From Lysobacter oculi (GTDB lineage Bacteria; Pseudomonadota; Gammaproteobacteria; Xanthomonadales; Xanthomonadaceae): 64,000 nucleotides of DNA. Shown one piece after another: positions 1 through 10,178 of the stretch (positions within the stretch are counted from its first letter, which is position 1; each line of letters begins with the position of its first letter). Made by a program: the position numbers and the translations under genes. The notes beneath the pieces are model-generated. The model was given only the letters and a program-made list of their open reading frames with translations, was not told the origin of the DNA and did not search any database. The stretch spans positions 630,001-694,000 of the forward strand of contig NZ_CP029556.1 in assembly GCF_003293695.1 (NCBI RefSeq), given 5' to 3'.

Positions 1-886
1 CGCGGTGGGCGTAGATCCGCTGCACGCCGATGCAGCTCTGGCCGCTCTGGTAGTACGCGCCGAAGACCAGCCGCTCGACGACGTGGTCGAGCGGTGCGCC
101 CGGGTCGGCATCGATGATGCAGGCGGCATTGCCACCGAGTTCCAGCGTGACCTTCTTCTTGCCGGCACGCGCCTTCAGGTCCCAGCCGATGAGCCCGCCC
201 GTGAACGAGAGCAGCGCGATGCGTTCGTCTTCCACCAATTGCGCTGCGTCCTCGTTGGAGCAGGGCATGATCGAGAACGCGCCCTTGGGCAGGTCGGTTT
301 CGGCCAGCACCTCGCCGATGATCAGCGCGCCGATCGGTGTCTTCGCGGCGGGTTTGAGCACGAACGGGCAGCCGGCGGCGATGGCCGGCGCGACCTTGTG
401 CGCGACCAGGTTGAGCGGAAAATTGAAGGGGGTGATGAAGCTGCACAGCCCCACCGGAAAACGCCGCGTCATGCCGCGATAGCCGCGGGTGCGCTCGCTG
501 ATGCCGAGTTCGATGACTTCGCCGCCGATGCGCGTAGCCTCACCCGCGGCGATGCGGAAGGTGTCGATCAGCCGGGTGACTTCGCCGCGTGCGTCGCGGA
601 TCGGCTTGCCGGCTTCGATGCACAGCGCTTGCGCCAGTTCGTCGCGGCGTTCAGTGAAGCGCGTGACGCAATGCTCCAGCACGTCGCGGCGGGCATCCGG
701 CGGAAACGCAGCCATCGCCGGGCGTGCCTTGTGTCCGGCCACGATGGCCTTGCGCACCAGGGCGGCATCGCCAAAGGCCACGCGTGTCGCGCGCTTGCCG
801 CTGAATTTGTCGAAGACCTCCAGCGTCTCGCGCGATTCCGTGGGACGGTTGGCGAGGTAGAGCGGGTAGGACTTCTTCAACTTCAT
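1..886 (-). CDS. Aldehyde dehydrogenase family protein, N-terminal part (cut by window edge)
   Basis: This NAD(P)-dependent aldehyde dehydrogenase would oxidise an aldehyde to its acid in the cytoplasm. Reading leftward from the ATG at 886 gives 295 uninterrupted codons up to the window edge, beginning MKLKKSYPLYLANRPTES. The Rossmann-domain signatures are visible: the FITPFNFPLN segment, KPAAKTPIGA, LSFTGG, the ELGGNA motif carrying the general-base Glu, and QSGQSCIG with the catalytic Cys close to the edge. The C-terminal third lies outside the window. A second, clearly different aldehyde dehydrogenase lies at 8.5-10 kb. The substrate cannot be told. Family assignment is firm. Confidence 0.9.
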   Translation of the reverse strand, partial: MKLKKSYPLYLANRPTESRETLEVFDKFSGKRATRVAFGDAALVRKAIVAGHKARPAMAAFPPDARRDVLEHCVTRFTERRDELAQALCIEAGKPIRDARGEVTRLIDTFRIAAGEATRIGGEVIELGISERTRGYRGMTRRFPVGLCSFITPFNFPLNLVAHKVAPAIAAGCPFVLKPAAKTPIGALIIGEVLAETDLPKGAFSIMPCSNEDAAQLVEDERIALLSFTGGLIGWDLKARAGKKKVTLELGGNAACIIDADPGAPLDHVVERLVFGAYYQSGQSCIGVQRIYAHR

Positions 887-953
887 GGTCACGGCCTCCG
901 GGGCGGGAGCGCCAATCTAACGCGGCGCAGGTCAGCGCGATGGCAAGGCCGGC

Positions 954-2291
954 TCAGGGCTCGACGCGCATCCGCAGCTCGCCATCGACCAGTTGCGCGC
1001 TGATCGCGTCGCCGGGGCGTGCATCGGCGGCGCTGCGCACAAGATGGCCATCCTCGCGGCGCAGGATGGCGTAGCCGCGCGCGACGGTGGCCAGCGGGCT
1101 GATCGCCGCCAGCGCACGCGCGAGACCGATCAGCTTCTGCTGGTCCAGCTGCATCCGTGCCTGCAAGGCGGCATGCGGTCGTGGGCCGAGCGCGCGCAGG
1201 CGTTGCGACAACAGCGCGATGCGGCGTTCCGGCGCCTGTGCGCGCAGCGATGCGCCGGCATGGCGGGTGCGGGTCACCGCGTCCTGCAGGCGGCGGGCGA
1301 GGACCGCGTCCAGCCGGCGTCGGGCGTCGCGTTCGCGGGCGCGGAGCAGGGCGAGCCGCGCCTGCGGGCGTTGCGCGTTCAGCCGCAGCGCGGCGCGATC
1401 GAGCCGCTGCATCGCCGTGCGCAGCTGGTGCGCCTGCTGGTTTTCCAGCCGCTGGTTCAGGCGGCGCACGCGCTGCGCCAAGGCGACGCGATCAGGCGCG
1501 ATGAGCTCGGCGGCGACGGAAGGCGTGGGCGCGCGCAGGTCGGCGGCGAAATCGGCCAGGGTGAAGTCGGTCTCATGGCCGACCGCGCTGACGATGGGGA
1601 TGGGCGAGGCGGCGATGGCGCGGGCCAATGCTTCATCATTGAAGGCCCAGAGGTCTTCCAGCGAACCGCCGCCGCGGGCCAGCACCAGCACGTCGTAGCC
1701 GCCGGCGGTGATCGCGCGCGAGAGCATGCCGCGGATCTGCGCCGCCGCCGTCGCGCCCTGCACCGGCACCGGCAGCACATCGACCTCAAGCAAAGGAAAA
1801 CGCCGCGACAGCACGGAGAGCACGTCGCGCACGGCGGCGCCGGTCGGCGAGGTCAGCACGCCGATGCGGCGCGGGAACACGGGCAGTGGCCGTTTGCGGG
1901 CGGCATCGAACACGCCTTCGGCCGCGAGTTTCGCCTTGAGCTGTTCGAAGGCCCGGCGCAGCGCGCCTTCGCCGGCTTCCTCCATGTGGTCGAGCACCAT
2001 CTGGTACTCGCCGCGTGCCTCGTACAGGGTCAGCCGGCCCCGCGCGAGCACGCGCATGCCTTCGCGCGGCACGAACGGCAGCCAGGAGGCCTTCGGCTTG
2101 AACATCGCCGCCCGCACCTGTGCGCGTTCATCCTTGAGCGTCAGGTAGAGGTGGCCGGAGGACGGGCGCGCCACGTTGCCGAGCTCGCCTTCGATCCACA
2201 CCAGCGGGAAGGTGTCCTCCAGCAGGTTGCGCGCCAGCGTGTTGAGCTGGCTGGGCGTCAGGATCTCGTCGGCGGGCGCGTCGATGGGCAT
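954..2291 (-). CDS. xseA: Exodeoxyribonuclease VII large subunit
   Basis: This is the catalytic subunit of exonuclease VII, which with XseB degrades single-stranded DNA from both ends into oligonucleotides during repair. The 445-residue protein is the usual length. It has an N-terminal OB-fold ([16 protein letters not shown], then WIEGELGN and HLYLTLKD), a catalytic core with [29 protein letters not shown] and [14 protein letters not shown], and a helical C-terminal arm rich in Arg, Leu and Ala. The frame is open for 62 codons further upstream. I chose the ATG at 2291 because homology starts there and the extension would run across the start of divergent ispG. No xseB is visible nearby. Confidence 0.95.
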   Translation of the reverse strand: MPIDAPADEILTPSQLNTLARNLLEDTFPLVWIEGELGNVARPSSGHLYLTLKDERAQVRAAMFKPKASWLPFVPREGMRVLARGRLTLYEARGEYQMVLDHMEEAGEGALRRAFEQLKAKLAAEGVFDAARKRPLPVFPRRIGVLTSPTGAAVRDVLSVLSRRFPLLEVDVLPVPVQGATAAAQIRGMLSRAITAGGYDVLVLARGGGSLEDLWAFNDEALARAIAASPIPIVSAVGHETDFTLADFAADLRAPTPSVAAELIAPDRVALAQRVRRLNQRLENQQAHQLRTAMQRLDRAALRLNAQRPQARLALLRARERDARRRLDAVLARRLQDAVTRTRHAGASLRAQAPERRIALLSQRLRALGPRPHAALQARMQLDQQKLIGLARALAAISPLATVARGYAILRREDGHLVRSAADARPGDAISAQLVDGELRMRVEP

Positions 2292-2311
2292 CGGGAAAGG
2301 ATACCCGCAGC

Positions 2312-2317
2312 TACAAT
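2312..2317 (+). promoter_or_regulatory. Candidate -10 element of ispG (TACAAT)
   Basis: TACAAT lies in the 32-bp gap between the divergent xseA and ispG starts. It ends six bases before the ispG ATG, so transcription would begin at or next to the start codon. No convincing -35 hexamer sits 16-18 bp upstream, so the call is tentative. Confidence 0.35.
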
Positions 2318-2323
2318 TCGCCC

Positions 2324-3586
2324 ATGAATCCCGAACTCCCGTTGCCCGAGCCCCCCGAATTCGGCGCCCGTCCGCGCCACCCGACGCGCCAGGTCGTTGT
2401 CGGCAAGGTCGCGGTCGGTGGCGATGCGCCGGTGGTCGTGCAGTCGATGACCAATACCGACACCGCCGATGTCGCATCCACGGTGAAGCAGGTGGCCGAA
2501 CTCTGGCGCGCCGGCTCCGAGCTGGTGCGGATCACGGTGAACAACGCGGAGTCCGCAGCCGCGGTGCCGCGCATCGTCGAGAAGCTGGCGATGATGGGCA
2601 TCGACGTGCCGCTGATCGGCGACTTCCACTACAACGGCCACACGCTGCTGACCCAGGAGCCGGCCTGCGCCGAAGCACTGGCGAAGTACCGCATCAACCC
2701 CGGCAATGTCGGCTTCGGCAAGAAGAAGGACACCCAGTTCGCGCAGCTGATCGAGTTCGCCATCCAGTACGGCAAGCCGGTGCGTATCGGCGCCAACTGG
2801 GGTTCGCTGGACCAGTCGCTCGCCGCCACGCTGATGGACGAGAACGCGCTGCGCGCCGAGCCGTGGGATGCCGGCCGCGTGCTGCGCGAGGCGTTGATCC
2901 GCTCGGCGCTGGACTCGGCGCATCGCGCGGTGGAACTGGGCCTGCCGGCGGAAAAGATCATCCTCAGCGCGAAGGTGAGCGGCGTGCAGGAACTGATCGC
3001 GGTCTATCGCGACCTGGCCGCCCGCAGTGATTTCGCGCTGCACCTCGGCCTGACCGAGGCCGGCATCGGCAGCAAGGGCATCGTGGCGTCGAGCGCGGCG
3101 CTGGCGGTGTTGATGCAGGAAGGCATCGGCGACACCATCCGCATCTCGCTCACGCCGGAGCCGGGCCAGTCGCGCACGCAGGAAGTCATCGTCGCGCAGG
3201 AGCTGCTGCAGACCATGGGCCTGCGCGCGTTCACGCCGATGGTCACCGCCTGCCCGGGTTGCGGTCGCACCACGTCCGAGTTCTTCCAGGAGCTGGCGAA
3301 GGTGGTGCAGGCGCATGTGCGCGAGAAGATGCCGGAGTGGAAGGTCACCCGCCCCGGTGCCGAGAACATGACGCTCGCGGTGATGGGCTGCATCGTCAAC
3401 GGGCCGGGCGAGTCGCGCCACGCCAACATCGGCATCTCGCTGCCGGGCACGGGCGAGACGCCGGCGGCGCCGGTGTTCATCGATGGTGAAAAGGCCGTCA
3501 CCCTGCGCGGTGACAACATCGCCGGTGAATTCATCACCCTCATCGACGATTACGTTGAACGACGCTACGCCGCCATCATCGACTGA
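2324..3586 (+). CDS. ispG: 4-hydroxy-3-methylbut-2-en-1-yl diphosphate synthase (IspG/GcpE)
   Basis: IspG is the penultimate enzyme of the non-mevalonate isoprenoid pathway. It is a cytoplasmic [4Fe-4S] reductase that converts MEcPP to HMBPP. The 420-residue protein begins with the typical [13 protein letters not shown] and [14 protein letters not shown] region of the TIM-barrel. Its C-terminal domain carries the cluster cysteines in [14 protein letters not shown] and [10 protein letters not shown]. It diverges from xseA over 32 bp and is followed by a PAP2 phosphatase whose likely start lies inside its last codons. The ATG at 2324 fits the family N-terminus. Confidence 0.97.
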   Translation: MNPELPLPEPPEFGARPRHPTRQVVVGKVAVGGDAPVVVQSMTNTDTADVASTVKQVAELWRAGSELVRITVNNAESAAAVPRIVEKLAMMGIDVPLIGDFHYNGHTLLTQEPACAEALAKYRINPGNVGFGKKKDTQFAQLIEFAIQYGKPVRIGANWGSLDQSLAATLMDENALRAEPWDAGRVLREALIRSALDSAHRAVELGLPAEKIILSAKVSGVQELIAVYRDLAARSDFALHLGLTEAGIGSKGIVASSAALAVLMQEGIGDTIRISLTPEPGQSRTQEVIVAQELLQTMGLRAFTPMVTACPGCGRTTSEFFQELAKVVQAHVREKMPEWKVTRPGAENMTLAVMGCIVNGPGESRHANIGISLPGTGETPAAPVFIDGEKAVTLRGDNIAGEFITLIDDYVERRYAAIID

Positions 3587-4283
3587 CGCGGTCAAGGCCA
3601 TCGCCGACCAGGCGCGCTTCGGCGCGCACGAACTGGGACGCTCCTGGTGGCGCATCGCCCTGTTGTTCGGCGCGATATTGCTGCCGCTGTGGGCATTCGG
3701 CGCACTCGCCGAAGAGGTCCACGAAGGCGAGGCGTTCGGCTTCGACCAGCCGTTCCTGCAGTTCGCGCAGTCGATCCACGGGCCCGCGCTGGACGCCGTC
3801 TTCCTGTGGTTCTCGAAGGTCGGCTACCTGCGGGGCGTGGTCCCCGCCGACATCGTCCTCGTCATGCTGCTGTCGGTGCTGCGCAGGAAGCGGGAAGCGT
3901 TGTTCGCGGGTGTGGCGCTGGCGGGTTCCGGCATCCTCAATGTCGCGGCCAAGCATTACTTCGGGCGCGCGCGGCCATCCCTGTGGGAGTCGCTGGCCCC
4001 CGAAACCACCTACAGCTTCCCCAGCGGCCATGCCATGGGCTCGATGACGCTGGCAGCGGTGCTGGTGTTGCTCTGCTGGCGCACGCGCTGGCGTTGGCCG
4101 GTGCTGGTGGCGATGTCGGCCTTCGTGATGATGGTCGGGCTGTCACGCGTCTATCTGGGTGTGCATTACCCGAGCGACATCCTCGCCGGCTGGGCCGCGG
4201 CGCTCGCCTGGGTGATCGGTGTGTATGCGGTCCTGTTCCGCGGCAGTTTCCGGCCCTGGCGGCGGCCGCAGCCGGTTGAATGA
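3555..4283 (+). CDS. PAP2-superfamily membrane phosphatase
   Basis: This integral membrane phosphatase of the PAP2 type acts on lipid phosphates such as undecaprenyl pyrophosphate or phosphatidic acid; the substrate is not determined. All three family motifs are present: KHYFGRARP, the FPSGHAMGS block, and [12 protein letters not shown] with the catalytic His. They are separated by hydrophobic helices. The start is uncertain: the frame is open from an ATG at 3483, but that would overlap ispG by 104 bp. The TTG at 3555 overlaps it by only 32 bp and gives 242 residues with a short soluble N-terminus before the first helix. Neither start has a clear ribosome-binding site. Confidence 0.85.
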   Translation: MNDATPPSSTDAVKAIADQARFGAHELGRSWWRIALLFGAILLPLWAFGALAEEVHEGEAFGFDQPFLQFAQSIHGPALDAVFLWFSKVGYLRGVVPADIVLVMLLSVLRRKREALFAGVALAGSGILNVAAKHYFGRARPSLWESLAPETTYSFPSGHAMGSMTLAAVLVLLCWRTRWRWPVLVAMSAFVMMVGLSRVYLGVHYPSDILAGWAAALAWVIGVYAVLFRGSFRPWRRPQPVE

Positions 4284-4284
4284 A

Positions 4285-5055
4285 TCAGTGCGGCTTGCGG
4301 GCCGCACGCTGCGGGAAGACCAGGATGCAGATCACGATCGCCACCAGCAGCACGAACGAGGCGGTGTAGCGGCTGACCTCCAGCCCGCCCTTCGCGATGG
4401 GTTTGTCGAGGAAGTCGCCGACCACCGCGCCCAGCGGACGGGTTAGCACGAAGGCCGCCCAGAACAGCGTGGTGCGCGAAATCGACGTCCAGTAATAGGC
4501 GGCCGCGACCAGCGCTAGCAGGCCGCCGAAGATCGCCGCCGCGCCGGTATAGCCCAGTCCTGCGGTATCGGCGGTCCAGTCGCCGAGTGCGGTGCCCAGC
4601 GTCTGCGAGAACAGGATGGTGATCCAGTAGAACCATTCCGCGCGCGGGGTGCTGACCGAATCGACCGAAATCGATCCCAGGGTGCGCCGCCACCACCACA
4701 GCGAGCCGGACAGCAGCCCCAGCAGCAACAGGCTGCCCCCGCTGTAGCCGATGCCCAGCGAGCGGTCGGCGAAGTCGGCCGGGGTGGTGCCAAGCGTGGT
4801 GGTGGCGATGATGGTCAGCCAGTACAGCCATGCGTTGAAGCGCATGGCGCGGATCTGCGCCAGCACGAACGCGATGAAGACGGCAGCGAAAATCGCGGTG
4901 CTGACCAAGTAGCCCAGATTCATCGACATCGACAACGTATCGCCGCCGGTCTCGCCGAGCGTGGTGGCAAGGATCTTGATGATCCAGAAACCCAGGGTGA
5001 TCGCCGGCACCTTGGCGAGGGCGGCCTCGGTTTCGCGGGATGCGACGGTCTCCAT
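4285..5055 (-). CDS. COG4705-type membrane protein with DUF347 repeats
   Basis: This is a 256-residue hydrophobic protein of unknown function. It contains four copies of a short motif, each preceding or inside a membrane helix: ATTLGETGGD, TTTLGTTPAD, SQTLGTALGD and TRPLGAVVGD. Between the copies are aromatic-rich helices (YWLTIIA, SLWWWRRTL, YWITILF, YWTSISR). This matches the DUF347 repeat family, whose regular Thr/Gly/Asp motifs suggest a pseudo-symmetric transport or ion-binding membrane protein; that reading is inference. It ends 1 bp from the convergent PAP2 gene. The ATG at 5055 is preceded by GGAGCC-like sequence and 105 bp of featureless spacer. Confidence 0.8.
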   Translation of the reverse strand: METVASRETEAALAKVPAITLGFWIIKILATTLGETGGDTLSMSMNLGYLVSTAIFAAVFIAFVLAQIRAMRFNAWLYWLTIIATTTLGTTPADFADRSLGIGYSGGSLLLLGLLSGSLWWWRRTLGSISVDSVSTPRAEWFYWITILFSQTLGTALGDWTADTAGLGYTGAAAIFGGLLALVAAAYYWTSISRTTLFWAAFVLTRPLGAVVGDFLDKPIAKGGLEVSRYTASFVLLVAIVICILVFPQRAARKPH

Positions 5056-5160
5056 GTGGAGGGCTCCAGGACGTTGCCTGCAGGCTGCCGGGAGACTTGT
5101 CGGAATTCGGTGCGAATCGGGGGGGCGGTCGCTCAGCCGCGCGCGGCATCCATGCCGGGT

Positions 5161-6102
5161 TCAGTTGCCCGGCTCGACCGCTTCGCTGGGTGCATGGGTC
5201 GCGTTGCGCTTGGCCAGCTGCGCCTCGCGGTGCGCGATGTAGGCGGTGGCGGTGAGGATGATGGCGGCGCCGACCAGCGTCCAGCGGTCGAGCGTTTCAT
5301 CGAACAGCCACCAGCCGGCGAACGTCACCACCGGCAACTGCATGAAACTGATCGGCGTGAGCGCGGAGACTTCGCCCAGCTTCAACGCGCGCGTCCACAG
5401 CCATTGCCCGCCGGTCCCGAACAGGCCGCACAGCGCCAGCCACAGCCACGCCTCGCCCTGCGGCCAGTGCCAGCCGGGCAGGGCCGGCAGCAGCGACATC
5501 GGCACCCAGAACAGATAGGTCCAGAGCACGATGGTGTCCGGCCCATCCACCTTCGACAGCTGCTTGATCTGGATGGCGACGATGGCCGACAGCACCGCCG
5601 CCGCGATCGCCACCAGCAGGCCCGGCGTGAACGCATGCGAGCCCGGCCGCACGATCACCAGCATGCCGATGAAGCCGATGGTGACCGCCATCCAGCGGCG
5701 CATCCGCACTTTCTCGCCGAGCAGCAGCACGGCGGCGATGGTGACGAAGATCGGTGAGGAATACGCCAGCGAGATCGCCTGCGACAGCGGCAGGTGGGCG
5801 ATCGCCCAGAAGCCGCAGAACATGCTGACCACGCCAATCGCGCAGCGGATGAAGTAACGCGAAAGTTGTTTCGTGTGGACGATGCCGGCGAGTGCCTGGC
5901 GTGGCTGCGTCGAACGCAGCACCGGCACGGCCAGGATCGGCAGCAGCGCGACCAGGCCGAACAGATTGCGAAAGAAGGCGATTTCCCAGGTCGGTTCGGT
6001 CCTGGAGGCGAGCCGGATGCAGATCGCCATCAGGCCGAAGCTCAGTGTGCTGGCCAGCATCAGGCCGGCGGCGCGTGCCTGCACGCTGCGCGGTCGGCTC
6101 AC
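5161..6102 (-). CDS. EamA/DMT-family transporter (10 TM helices)
   Basis: This is a drug/metabolite-transporter superfamily permease of 313 residues. It has two EamA repeats of about five helices each. Repeat one starts at AAGLMLASTLSFGLMAIC and includes SLAYSSPIFVTIAAVLLLGE. Repeat two includes LTPISFMQLPVVTFAGWWLF near the C-terminus. The real start is the GTG at 6102: its first four bases form GTGA with the stop of murB, a 4-bp overlap typical of translational coupling. The longer open frame upstream is just murB read in another frame. The substrate is unknown; DMT exporters often carry amino acids or nucleotide-like metabolites. Confidence 0.85.
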   Translation of the reverse strand: MSRPRSVQARAAGLMLASTLSFGLMAICIRLASRTEPTWEIAFFRNLFGLVALLPILAVPVLRSTQPRQALAGIVHTKQLSRYFIRCAIGVVSMFCGFWAIAHLPLSQAISLAYSSPIFVTIAAVLLLGEKVRMRRWMAVTIGFIGMLVIVRPGSHAFTPGLLVAIAAAVLSAIVAIQIKQLSKVDGPDTIVLWTYLFWVPMSLLPALPGWHWPQGEAWLWLALCGLFGTGGQWLWTRALKLGEVSALTPISFMQLPVVTFAGWWLFDETLDRWTLVGAAIILTATAYIAHREAQLAKRNATHAPSEAVEPGN

Positions 6103-7127
6103 CAGCGCGCCCCGACCAGCCGGGGCTCGGGTTCGATGTCGATGTGGAAGCGTTCGTGCACGCTCGCGGCAATGCGCCGGGCGAGGTCGAGCAGTTGTTC
6201 GCCGCTCGCGTGGCCGTGGTTGACTAGCACCAGCGCGTGGCCGGGCGAGACGCCGGCATCGCCGTCGCGATGGCCCTTCCAGCCGGACTGGTCGATCAGC
6301 CACGCGGCGGACAGTTTGCGCTGCGCCTCGCTGCCGGCGCGGAACACCGGCATGGCGGGGTATTCGCCCTGCATCGCGGTGGCCGTGGCGACATCGACGA
6401 TGGGGTTCTTGAAGAAGCTACCCGCGTTGCCGATCAGCGCCGGGTCCGGCAGCTTGCGGCGGCGCAGCGCGATGACCGCGTCGGCGACGTCACGCGCGGT
6501 GGGCGAGTCGATGCCCATCGCCTGCAGTTCCTCGCCGATGCCGGCATAGCCGAGCTGCAGCTTCGGCACGCGCGACAGCCTGAAATCCACGCGCATCACC
6601 GCATGCCGCTGCGGGTCGGCCTTGAACGCGCTCTCGCGGTAGGAGAAGCCGCATTCGGCGTGCGGCCACCAGCGGGTCTCGCCGGTGACGCGGTCGTGTA
6701 CCTGCACCGCCTCGATCAGGTGCATCACCTCGACGCCGTACGCGCCGATGTTCTGGATCGGCGAGGCACCGACCGTGCCCGGAATCAGTGCCAGGTTCTC
6801 CAGCCCGGACCAGCCGTTCGCCAACGTCTGCATGACGAAGTCGTGCCAGACCGCACCGGCGGCGGCACGCACGCGCACGCTGTCGCCATCGTCGTCCAGC
6901 GGTTCGATGCGGGCGTCGACGGGTTGCACGACGGCATCCACTTCCGGCGCGACCAGCAACAGGTTGCTGCCGCCGCCGACCAGCAACGCATCGCGGCCGG
7001 CTTGGGCCAGCGCGTCGGGTAGCGCATCGAGGTCATCGACCTGGAGCAGCCGCCTGGCGCGGGCGGCGATGCCGAAGGTGTTCGGCAGGGGCGCGTCGTG
7101 CTGCGTGCGGATCGCCGCTTCAGTCAT
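6099..7127 (-). CDS. murB: UDP-N-acetylenolpyruvoylglucosamine reductase
   Basis: MurB is an FAD- and NADPH-dependent cytoplasmic enzyme that makes UDP-MurNAc in the second committed step of peptidoglycan synthesis. It has 342 residues, a type I MurB length. The FAD-binding part shows [12 protein letters not shown] and the segment [20 protein letters not shown]. The catalytic Ser lies in [10 protein letters not shown], and the C-terminus carries the family signature [20 protein letters not shown]. The gene is tightly packed: its start overlaps the end of pyrD by 8 bp and its stop overlaps the EamA gene by 4 bp. Confidence 0.95.
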   Translation of the reverse strand: MTEAAIRTQHDAPLPNTFGIAARARRLLQVDDLDALPDALAQAGRDALLVGGGSNLLLVAPEVDAVVQPVDARIEPLDDDGDSVRVRAAAGAVWHDFVMQTLANGWSGLENLALIPGTVGASPIQNIGAYGVEVMHLIEAVQVHDRVTGETRWWPHAECGFSYRESAFKADPQRHAVMRVDFRLSRVPKLQLGYAGIGEELQAMGIDSPTARDVADAVIALRRRKLPDPALIGNAGSFFKNPIVDVATATAMQGEYPAMPVFRAGSEAQRKLSAAWLIDQSGWKGHRDGDAGVSPGHALVLVNHGHASGEQLLDLARRIAASVHERFHIDIEPEPRLVGARW

Positions 7128-8181
7128 TGGGGATGCGCATGCCGGAGCTCGGGGCTTCCTTGCGCCGGCGGATCGCTTCTACGCATTCGCCGACCAGCTT
7201 CGGGCCGCGATAGACCAGGCCGCTGTAGAGCTGCACCAGCTGTGCGCCGGCGGCGGTTTTCGCCACCGCATCGGCGCCGGACAGGATGCCGCCCACGCCG
7301 ATCAGCGGCATGGATTCCGGCAGGCGCGTGCGAAGGCGGCGCAGCGTGGCGGTGGAGCGGCCGAGCAGCGGCGCCCCCGACAGACCACCGGCCTGCTGTG
7401 CCATCGGGTGCTGGCTGATCGCCACGCGGCTGACCGTGGTGTTGGTGGCGATGACGCCGTCCACGCCCATGTCCGACAGCACGCGGCTGGCGGCATCGAC
7501 ATCCTCATCGGTGAGATCGGGCGAGACCTTGACCAGCAGCGGCACGCGCCGGCCATGCTGCGCGGCCAGCTTTTCCTGCGCCTCGCGCAGGGTGCCGACC
7601 AGCGCACGCAGCTGCTGTTCTTCCTGCAGCTCGCGCAGGCCGGCGGTATTGGGCGAGGAGATGTTGACCGTCACGTAGTCGGCCAGCGGATAGACCCGCT
7701 CCAGGCAATGCAGGTAGTCACGCGCCGCCGATTCGTTGGGCGTGTCCTTGTTCTTGCCGATGTTGATGCCGAGGATGCCCAGCCGCGTCGGCAGCGCCTC
7801 CACGTTGCGCACCAGCGCATCGACGCCGAGGTTGTTGAAACCCATGCGGTTGATGATGGCGCGGTATTCCGGCACGCGGAACAGGCGCGGACGCGGGTTG
7901 CCTTCCTGCGGGCGCGGCGTGACCGTGCCCACTTCGACGAAACCGAAGCCCAGCGCGAACAGCGACGCGATGTGCTCGCCGTTCTTGTCCAGGCCCGCCG
8001 CCAGCCCGACCGGGTTGGGGAAGGTGAGCCCGAGCAGCTTGGTCGGGAACGGCGCCGGTGCCTTCGGCAGCATCATCCGGCCCAGGCCCGAGGCCGCGGC
8101 GACATCGCCCCAGGCCAGCGCAAGCCGGTGCGCGCGTTCGGCATCGAGCTGGAACAGCAGGGGACGGATCAGGCCGTACAT
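7120..8181 (-). CDS. pyrD: Dihydroorotate dehydrogenase, quinone-dependent (class 2)
   Basis: PyrD oxidises dihydroorotate to orotate in pyrimidine synthesis and passes electrons to the membrane quinone pool. The protein has 353 residues. The amphipathic N-terminal helix region [18 protein letters not shown] marks the class 2 membrane-associated form. The FMN barrel follows, with [42 protein letters not shown], the ATNTTVSR motif and [14 protein letters not shown] chose the ATG at 8181 because family homology starts there; the open frame extends 21 codons further without homology. It shares an operon with murB (8-bp overlap). Confidence 0.96.
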   Translation of the reverse strand: MYGLIRPLLFQLDAERAHRLALAWGDVAAASGLGRMMLPKAPAPFPTKLLGLTFPNPVGLAAGLDKNGEHIASLFALGFGFVEVGTVTPRPQEGNPRPRLFRVPEYRAIINRMGFNNLGVDALVRNVEALPTRLGILGINIGKNKDTPNESAARDYLHCLERVYPLADYVTVNISSPNTAGLRELQEEQQLRALVGTLREAQEKLAAQHGRRVPLLVKVSPDLTDEDVDAASRVLSDMGVDGVIATNTTVSRVAISQHPMAQQAGGLSGAPLLGRSTATLRRLRTRLPESMPLIGVGGILSGADAVAKTAAGAQLVQLYSGLVYRGPKLVGECVEAIRRRKEAPSSGMRIPND

Positions 8182-8185
8182 CGCG

Positions 8186-8491
8186 TCAGCTCCAGCCGAA
8201 CCAGGCGAGACCGCCCATGAACAGGAACAGCGCGGAAATGCCAAGCACCCCCATCACCACCTGTCCCCAACCCAGCACCAGGCCGATCACGGCCATCGCA
8301 TCGCCTTCGTAGCGCTCGGGCTGCGCACGGATGTCACGCCGCGCCAGATGGCCGGTGATGATGGCGATGATGGAGCCGACGATGGGCATCACCATCCACG
8401 CCAGGATGCCGCTGATCAGGCTCACCACCGCCAAGCCGTGGGTCTGGCGCGTGGCGGGCAGGCCTTGCGATGGGGGAGGCAGCGCGCTCAT
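8186..8491 (-). CDS. DUF4190-type small membrane protein
   Basis: A 101-residue protein with a short polar N-terminus, a hydrophobic hairpin ([19 protein letters not shown], then [17 protein letters not shown]) and a second hydrophobic pair near the C-terminus ([20 protein letters not shown]). The pattern of a helix, a GH-AR-I turn and a G-LG helix fits the DUF4190 family of small membrane proteins of unknown role. It sits 4 bp upstream of pyrD and 3 bp downstream of the ALDH7-type dehydrogenase, so co-transcription is likely. No function can be inferred. Confidence 0.75.
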   Translation of the reverse strand: MSALPPPSQGLPATRQTHGLAVVSLISGILAWMVMPIVGSIIAIITGHLARRDIRAQPERYEGDAMAVIGLVLGWGQVVMGVLGISALFLFMGGLAWFGWS

Positions 8492-8494
8492 CGG

Positions 8495-10027
8495 TCAGAA
8501 GTCGAACTTGATGCCCTGCGCCAGCGGCAGCGCGTCGGAGTAGTTGATGGTGTTGGTCTGGCGGCGCATGTAGGCCTTCCACGCATCGCTGCCGGATTCG
8601 CGGCCGCCGCCGGTTTCCTTCTCGCCACCGAAGGCGCCACCGATCTCCGCACCCGAGGTGCCGATGTTGACGTTGGCGATGCCGCAGTCCGAGCCGCTCG
8701 CGGCCAGGAAGGCTTCGGCGCGCTTCAGGTTGGTGGTGAAGATGGCCGAGGACAGGCCCTGCGGCACCGCGTTCTGCATGTCGATGGCGTCCGCGATGTC
8801 GGCGTACTTCATGACGTAGAGGATCGGCGCGAAGGTCTCGTGCTGCACCACCTCGGCTTCGTTGGTCAGGCCGGTGACGATGGCCGGCTTCACGAAGAAG
8901 CCCTTGCGCTCTATCTTTTCGCCGCCGATCTGCACCTTGCCGCCGGCCGCCTTGGCCGCGGCGATGGAGTCGAGGAAGGCGTCGACCGCGTCGGAGGAAT
9001 TCAGCGGTCCGACCAGGTTGGCCGGGTCGGTCGGGTCGCCGATCTTGCCTTCGACCTGCCCGTAGGCCTTGATGAGCGCGGCCAACACTTCGTCGTAGCG
9101 CGACTCGTGGACGATCAGGCGGCGCGTCGTGGTGCAGCGCTGGCCGCAGGTGCCGACGGCGCCGAACACGATCGCCGGGATCGCCAGCTTCAGGTCGGCG
9201 GTTTCATCGACGATGATCGCGTTGTTGCCGCCGAGCTCCAGCAGCGAGCGGCCCATGCGGCGCGCCACGCGCTCACCGACCGTGCGGCCGACCTTGGTCG
9301 AACCGGTGAAGCTGACTAGCGCCACGCGCCTGTCATCGACGAATTCCTGTGCCAGTTCGGTGCCGGCATCGTTGAACAGGAAGAAGATGTCGGGGAAGCC
9401 GCCGGCACGCAGCGCCTCGTTGCAGATCTTCATGCTGGCGATGGCCGAGAGCGGCGTCTTCGGCGACGGCTTCCACACCGTGATGTCACCGCAGATGGCG
9501 GCGATGAAGCTGTTCCACGCCCACACCGCGACCGGGAAGTTGAACGCCGAGATCACCCCGACGATGCCGATCGGGTGCCACTGCTCGTACATGCGGTGGC
9601 CCGGGCGCTCGCTGTGCATGGTCAGGCCGTAGAGCTGGCGCGACAGACCGACCGCGAACTCGCCGATGTCGATCATTTCCTGCACTTCGCCGTCGCCTTC
9701 CGGCTTGGACTTGCCCATCTCCAGCGCCACCAGCGAGCCCAACGCGTCCTTGTGGGTACGCAGCGCGTCGGCGCACAGGCGGATGGCTTCGCCGCGCTTC
9801 GGCGCGGGCGTGGTGCGCCAGACCTTGAAGGCGGCTTCGGCGCGTGCCATCAGGGTGTCGTAGTCGGCCTTGGACGAGGCATGCACCTTGCCCAGCACCT
9901 CGCCGGTGGTGGGGTTGACCGGTTCCAGCACGCCGGCATCGGTGGTCTTCGACCATTCGCCTTGGCCGAGGTAGCTGCCGGATTCAACGGCACCAAGGCC
10001 GAGCTTGTCGAGGACGGGATGCGACAT
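8495..10027 (-). CDS. ALDH7-type aldehyde dehydrogenase (aminoadipate-semialdehyde / piperideine-6-carboxylate dehydrogenase-like)
   Basis: A 510-residue NAD-dependent aldehyde dehydrogenase of the antiquitin (ALDH7) branch. It most likely oxidises alpha-aminoadipate semialdehyde or its cyclic form in lysine catabolism; this role is inferred from subfamily resemblance. Visible features include [16 protein letters not shown] N-terminal sequence, [27 protein letters not shown], the [11 protein letters not shown] glycine motif, [11 protein letters not shown] with the general-base Glu, and [13 protein letters not shown] around the catalytic Cys. It ends with the typical [18 protein letters not shown] segment. 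The gene lies downstream of tRNA-Arg. A GGGGGAACTCC-like purine stretch precedes the ATG at 10027. Confidence 0.88.
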   Translation of the reverse strand: MSHPVLDKLGLGAVESGSYLGQGEWSKTTDAGVLEPVNPTTGEVLGKVHASSKADYDTLMARAEAAFKVWRTTPAPKRGEAIRLCADALRTHKDALGSLVALEMGKSKPEGDGEVQEMIDIGEFAVGLSRQLYGLTMHSERPGHRMYEQWHPIGIVGVISAFNFPVAVWAWNSFIAAICGDITVWKPSPKTPLSAIASMKICNEALRAGGFPDIFFLFNDAGTELAQEFVDDRRVALVSFTGSTKVGRTVGERVARRMGRSLLELGGNNAIIVDETADLKLAIPAIVFGAVGTCGQRCTTTRRLIVHESRYDEVLAALIKAYGQVEGKIGDPTDPANLVGPLNSSDAVDAFLDSIAAAKAAGGKVQIGGEKIERKGFFVKPAIVTGLTNEAEVVQHETFAPILYVMKYADIADAIDMQNAVPQGLSSAIFTTNLKRAEAFLAASGSDCGIANVNIGTSGAEIGGAFGGEKETGGGRESGSDAWKAYMRRQTNTINYSDALPLAQGIKFDF

Positions 10028-10055
10028 GGGGGAACTCCTGAAAGATCAAGAAATA

Positions 10056-10132
<77 letters not shown>

Positions 10133-10178
10133 AAGCCGCGGGATTATCGCATGGGCGTATTGCGGCCCGGGTACGCGC

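Noticed and set aside
5..1003. A 332-codon plus-strand frame at the left edge
   Set aside because: The minus strand encodes a clear aldehyde dehydrogenase over this stretch; the plus frame is its shadow and shows no similarity.
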